A stretch of DNA of 64,000 nucleotides. It comes from Gymnogyps californianus (taxonomy: Eukaryota; Chordata; Aves; Accipitriformes; Cathartidae). Positions 59,501 to 64,000 of the stretch are shown piece after piece. The DNA lies in contig NC_059500.1 of the NCBI RefSeq assembly GCF_018139145.2, positions 26,765,437 through 26,829,436 on the forward strand. The letters run 5' to 3'. A program made the position numbers and the translations under genes. Every line of letters starts with the position of its first letter. Within the stretch, counting starts at the first letter, position 1. A model generated the notes under the pieces. That model was given only the letters and a program-made list of their open reading frames with translations. It searched no databases and was not told the DNA's origin.

Positions 59501-62500
59501 ATCCTAAGGAACTCTAACGACTTTGGTCAGCTGACCTGGAGGCTGGTTTGGAGAAGGAGTGACAAAGAACCCTGTCCTTTTTGACTTCTTCCCACCAACC
59601 CAAATGGTTTTGTCAGCATGGTGAGACAAATTGTAGCCAGCGCTTAGCTAAAGATGAATTAGCCACAACTTTAGCAAGTCTTCTCTGGAGTCTTCCTGTA
59701 CAAGAATAAATCTATTTCTTTGTAGCTCAGTATGTGTGACAAGATATTCTTCCAGGAGGAATAGATGCTGACTATAACCCTTCAGCATTTGGGTGGGGTC
59801 TTTTTCATGATGAAAAGAGTAGGTGATGGTGGGTAATTCCCAAATTATTAAAAAAGAATAATTTACTGGCTAGGTGAGCTCCTGCTGCAACTGGGCCATG
59901 TCTGGGAATGTTTTTACATGGGCTTTCTCAGGCACAGCTAAAAATTAGGGAAATCAAACCTGCAGTTCCTTCCCAGTATAAATGTCTTACAAAGTTGTGC
60001 TTTCCGGAAGAAGGATCAAAGTGGGACTACCATGACAAATGTTTCCCTGAAGCAAATTTTCTTCCTCTTTGAGGTTAATCACTAATTATTTTCTGTTATC
60101 TCACTTGTGGACCAGTGTTAGATATTCTATAAAGTCATGTCTTCTTCCAAATGAAGTGCTTCTTCTAGGGTGTTTTACTATCCGGTAAAATAATCCCCCT
60201 TCAAGAATTTCACTGTGAGATACTTATAGTTTCAGATGAAATTGCACTCAACTACTTTTGTTATAATTTATTGTGGTTAGTCCTCACATATATTTAAAAC
60301 TTACCATTATTACTATGCTTTCCAGATATCTTTTTTTTGTCGCCTTTTTTTTTTTTTTCCCCTCTGAGCAAATTTCAGGGCTATTGAAATAGTAGGATAA
60401 TTTCTCTGTGTGTGCATGGAAAATATATGAGATGATGGCATCTGCCACTCTGTAGTGGTAGGAGGAAGTAGAGAAAAGAACTGCTACCAATTGCTGTGAA
60501 ATACTTACATTGGAGTTGTGCAAAATGAAACTAACTAGCAACAAAAGGTCTCCTTCAATGTAGCATGCAAAAGAGCACTCCACCTCTTATTGGCTGTAGT
60601 GCTGCTCCAAACCACACACTCCCTGGGACAATTCTTCAATCACACTCTCTGAGAATATCCTTAATTTGAAACTTTTTCTTGATCACGTATCTAATTTCAC
60701 CTCTACATTTTCTTTCAATGTATATGTCTTTGCTGATTCTTCTAATTACCAAATAAAACCTTAAAAAAAGACTTTCATATCTCTTTTGTATTTTTTAGAC
60801 ATTGCCTCTAAGCATTCTTTCCCAGTTTCTCAGTTCTCTCTACTTTTCAGTTATTATATTTTAAAATTAGAAGCTGAAAAATCCATGCAAACCTGTGGCA
60901 ATATCTTTTTGCATCCCAGAGAAAAATGATAAAAGCTAACTTCAATTTATAAAGCAGAATTTCTGCTTTAAAAACATGTCTGAGGAAGTCAGAAGGCAGA
61001 AGGACACAAGTGTAAATATATTTATGTATAATAATCTAAACAAATTTGAATGTAATAGGATCTAAATAATTATTTTCATGCTTGCTCTTACAAATATTCC
61101 ACTTCAACTTCTTCCCGCCTTTTTTAGCAATATATGCTCTCCTGTAAGGATTATGTACTGTTGATAGAATTCTTTTATGAACATACGTCTACTGGAACTA
61201 TTGAACCGAGTTCTTTCTTTTTCCCCACACGCTGAATTTGTTGGAAGGACATGGAACTGACCTTTGAGATAAACAGGGGAGATGATAGACAATTAGTAGT
61301 AATCATAATAATAAACTTTATTTCCAATATCTTCCAGTTTCTCCCCCCACCAAATTCCTGAGACATCATACTAGAAGACAGATCTTTTTAACCAGCTCAT
61401 CTGCCTATAAACTTTCAGAGACTTTCAATTTCAGCAAACAAAATAAATTATTTACTATTCAACCACATTGTTCCCAAATGCTCTTTATTAAGGCTTATTT
61501 ACTTTTAGTGCTTCCTATTCCACACTTTTCTTTTGAACTTATCTACTCATAAAGTTTCAGATTTTAATGTAAAATAAGTTACCTGTTTGTTGAATACAAT
61601 AGAAAATCTATGTTGTCTCATGATAAGAATGGCCCATTAAGGGCTCCTGGCAGCTCTTACAATAAAAATCTGCTTAATTTTTATTGTAACTTTGCCAAAC
61701 TGTCAAAGCTGGTGTTTAAATATGTGTTTGGGCTGCCTGATTGCTTCAGACTGATTCTCCCTGTTTCGTTCTCCTGTCTTTGCCTTTCCAGGGTCTCAGT
61801 GCACAAAAATGGCTTTTCTTGGAGCAGTTCACACCCAACCTTTAGAAGAAGGACCTCAGTATAGACCATGATATGTCAGATTTGGCCTGTGTGTGAAGTA
61901 TGTGCCTGCTTTGTGTGTTCCCTCAACACACAGAATGTTTTTATAATCAGCTCAGAACTTAGATCTTTAAGAAAGCATGTGATGGGAGGGAGAAATAACA
62001 TTTTATACATGCTTGATAGAAACTCTCAGGTCTAAATCTCTTAAAAAACTATAGATACTATTTTCACAGATTGTGAAACATGGGTTTATACGTCTTCCCC
62101 TGCAGTTGTTTTTTCTGTTACTGTGATTTGGGGATATGTTTGCTAAACTCCTAAAATCTCATGCTGATGATTAACAAAATACAGAAAAAAGAGTGTATTG
62201 TTGTGTGCCTGTGTCAGTCCTCGGGAAGAGGATCCAGGAGCTGGGAACCTGACCACGCCTCAGCTGGTATCTGTAGTATCTTCAGAGCTGCTTCAAATGT
62301 TGAAGAGTGGCCACTTTCTAATTGCGCTATTCATGATTCTAGTTCAGAGATAAAAATCTTGTGATTCAGAATGCTCCAGCCCTGCTCAAGATCTGTACTA
62401 GTATGGCCAGGATGCTCTAGGCTGTAATTAACACCTTATTTTCTTGCATTAAAACCTTACTGGTTAAAAGTAAAAAAACAGTAAGAAATACCAGGGTTAA

Positions 62501-62739
62501 GTATGCCTGTTTAGTCTTAACGTATTTCCATTTGTATGCCACAGTCTTTAACTACAAACTGTTTTCTTTTAGATGGTAGCTTTATTTGGAGCATAGAAAA
62601 GACAAAATGAGGAAGTTAATGAGCAGCTAAATACTGATTTACCCTCACTGTCTAAATGTGTGATGCCATGTTTTCTGTGCTAACTTTTCAGTGGGCTTAT
62701 CTGCCTGGTTATTCACAGACATTTGTTTTCTCTTAGACA
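53593..62739. other. Unique AT-rich DNA, nothing recognised
   Basis: A 9.1-kb stretch with only short frames (up to 99 codons at 60,284-60,583) and no recognised repeat family. The one structured item is a 29-bp direct repeat pair at 55,055 and 55,235. A T-rich run lies at 60,330-60,361. Confidence 0.5.
55055..55263. repeat. 29-bp direct repeat pair, 180 bp apart
   Basis: Positions 55,055-55,083 and 55,235-55,263 match at 28 of 29 bases (core GGCTTTAGAATTATTAC; the single change is A/G in the TTACARGG part). The sequences on either side of the two copies do not match, so this is not part of a longer tandem duplication. Confidence 0.75.
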
Positions 62740-62804
62740 TGTTGTTACCAAAGACTTAGACAATTTGATGAAGGGTCCCTTTGTGTAAATTTTGTACAGA
62801 TAGA

Positions 62805-62880
62805 GCAAGCAGGCTCGCATACCAGAGACGAACAAGTCTGCGTACCAAGCACAAGTAGGCCTACATACCAAAGATTAGCA
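62805..62880 (+). repeat. Imperfect U3 direct repeats
   Basis: Three units beginning RCAAG and containing a TRCSTACC or CGCATACC core (GCAAGCAGGCTCGCATACC, ACAAGTCTGCGTACC, ACAAGTAGGCCTACATACC), 20-28 bp each. Arrays like this are typical of LTR enhancers. Confidence 0.6.
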
Positions 62881-63058
62881 AGTAACAATCCGTGATAAAA
62901 GGGCAAGATGTTCCTCAATATCGGTATCGTACCCCCTGGCTCTGCTGACTGAATTACAAAATGAGCCAAACCCGGAGAAGTCCTTCGTAACTAGGGGAAA
63001 GGTAAAAGCGGCAGGGGGAAGCACGACCACCGACTCAATTCAAGACCGAAGAAACTTG

Positions 63059-63070
63059 CCCCCCCCCCCG
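63059..63070. repeat. Homopolymer C run (12)
   Basis: Twelve consecutive C within the U3 of the LTR. The length may be affected by sequencing error. Confidence 0.9.
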
Positions 63071-63212
63071 TAGGGAGCATGCATGCTAACCTACATCGCA
63101 AGCGGAGTTAATTTAAATCCGACTGACCAGTAATGAATGACATGTTTATCACTAGCCAATGAGTGTAAACTTAGGCATGTTTTTACTAATTGTTACTAAT
63201 TAGATAACTGGA

Positions 63213-63218
63213 TATAAA
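63213..63218 (+). promoter_or_regulatory. LTR TATA box
   Basis: TATAAA, 53 bp downstream of a CCAAT box (63,156-63,160), in a promoter-like arrangement. Confidence 0.55.
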
Positions 63219-63282
63219 CCCTGTAATTTTTGTATGCGGCATGCACGTTAGGTGGAGTGATCCCCCGTGCATCCAGCGCTGT

Positions 63283-63288
63283 AATAAA
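63283..63288 (+). promoter_or_regulatory. LTR poly(A) signal (AATAAA)
   Basis: AATAAA, 70 bp downstream of the TATA box, as in a short retroviral R region. Confidence 0.6.
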
Positions 63289-63350
63289 GAGAATGTCTAC
63301 TTCTTAATGCTACATTGGTGTTAAGAGGTTTATTCCCGATTTTGGTGACA

Positions 63351-64000
63351 AAGTGAAAAGGGACATTGTCCTCCTTCCCAATTTTAAGATTAGAAATTGA
63401 GACAGAGAGGTTAAGATCAGCAGTATCTTCTAAATTTAGATGCTTTGGTTTGAGCCAGGCAGGACCCGACAACATCACAAAATCTTTCCCACATTTGAAT
63501 CATAGCTTATACTGTTTTCTTCTTCTCAGCACTTCAGAAATTCAGGTTACAACCTGCCAGGTCAGGCATTAAGAAAAAGTAACCCACAGTTACTGACAAC
63601 TGAGCAGAATATCATGGATGTGATTTGCTTAAACTGACCATTTTTTTCCTCTTGAGAACTTCTCTGCACACCTTTCAATTCAATTCACTGCACATCTTTC
63701 AATTTCTCAAAAAAAAAAAAAAAAACCAAACCCAAAAAAACCCCAAAAGAAGTATTCTTTAATACATATATTGGATCATTTCCAAAGCCGGTTTGTCTTG
63801 TGGACTGAATGAATTGGGATTCTATTCTTCTGTACCTTATACATTATAATATAGCCTATAATGCAATTAGCCTACCAGTGTACCTCCTGTTCAGCTATAT
63901 GCAACATCAAACTGATAAGCCAGCTCACCATTTTGCACACAGAGATTTAATGATCCTTTGCAGAGAAGTATTTTTATTGCTGATCTTGTGAGAATCAAAT
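63351..64000. other. Unique DNA with an A-rich tract
   Basis: Contains a local duplication, CTGCACAYCTTTCAATT at 63,664-63,680 and 63,688-63,704, followed by 17 consecutive A (63,709-63,725) and an A/C-rich tail (to about 63,748). No gene or internal retroviral sequence recognised. Confidence 0.5.

Larger units (their letters stand above)
62740..63350 (+). mobile_element. LTR of a distinct retroviral lineage
   Basis: A segment with the order of a retroviral LTR, unrelated to the type I/II cluster: three imperfect U3 repeats (62,805-62,880), a CCAAT box at 63,156-63,160, TATAAA at 63,213-63,218 and AATAAA at 63,283-63,288. The tail (TGGTGTTAAGAGG, TTCCCGATTTTGGTGACA) runs into what looks like a TTTGGTGAC primer-binding-type sequence. 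The short 70-bp TATA-to-AATAAA distance resembles compact avian retroviral R regions. The 5' start is uncertain (TGTTGTTACC at 62,740 or a TG at 62,766-62,793). No target-site duplication was found and no gag-like sequence follows in the remaining 650 bp. Confidence 0.6.

Overview
The window looks like a gene-poor stretch of a bird genome, either intergenic or a very long intron. Three things indicate a bird. There is a CR1 LINE with the typical ATTCTATG-repeat tail (8.9-10.1 kb) and a second CR1 with an ATTCT-type tail (32.8-33.9 kb). There are many LTRs of avian endogenous-retrovirus type. The rest is AT-rich unique DNA. I see no confidently functional protein-coding gene, no tRNA or rRNA gene, no CRISPR array and no bacterial operon structure. 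Every reading frame longer than about 120 codons lies in a repeat or is a low-complexity shadow.

Layout. 0-8.9 kb: a CpG-rich edge, an AT-rich tract, a strongly decayed CR1 and otherwise unique DNA. 8.9-10.1 kb: a 5'-truncated CR1 with reverse transcriptase motifs still readable through four stops. 10.1-22.2 kb: unique DNA with a MIR-like scrap, three weak minus-strand exon-like ORFs (15.8-18.3 kb) and a possible old LTR (19.0-19.6 kb). 22.2-46.8 kb: an LTR cluster with six well-delimited solo LTRs, two older LTR relics and a second CR1. 46.8-62.7 kb: mostly unique DNA. 62.7-63.35 kb: an LTR of a different lineage.

The most interesting observation is in the cluster. The six solo LTRs are built from two interchangeable upstream blocks (here called U3 type I and type II) and two interchangeable terminal blocks of about 120 bp (alpha and beta), joined at the same place just after the R/poly(A) region. 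All four combinations occur: I-alpha at 29,582 and 46,211; I-beta at 25,350 and 43,700; II-alpha at 22,248; II-beta at 31,511. This is what strand transfer in R between co-packaged RNAs of different families would produce, and it suggests several retroviral families swapping LTR halves. Four of the six have a perfect 5-bp target-site duplication (CAATA, ATGTG, GTTGC, CTGGG) and one has a 4-of-5 match. None has gag, pol or env beside it, so all are solo LTRs left by LTR-LTR recombination.

Element family names were not assigned because no library search was possible. Similarity statements come from reading the sequence by eye.
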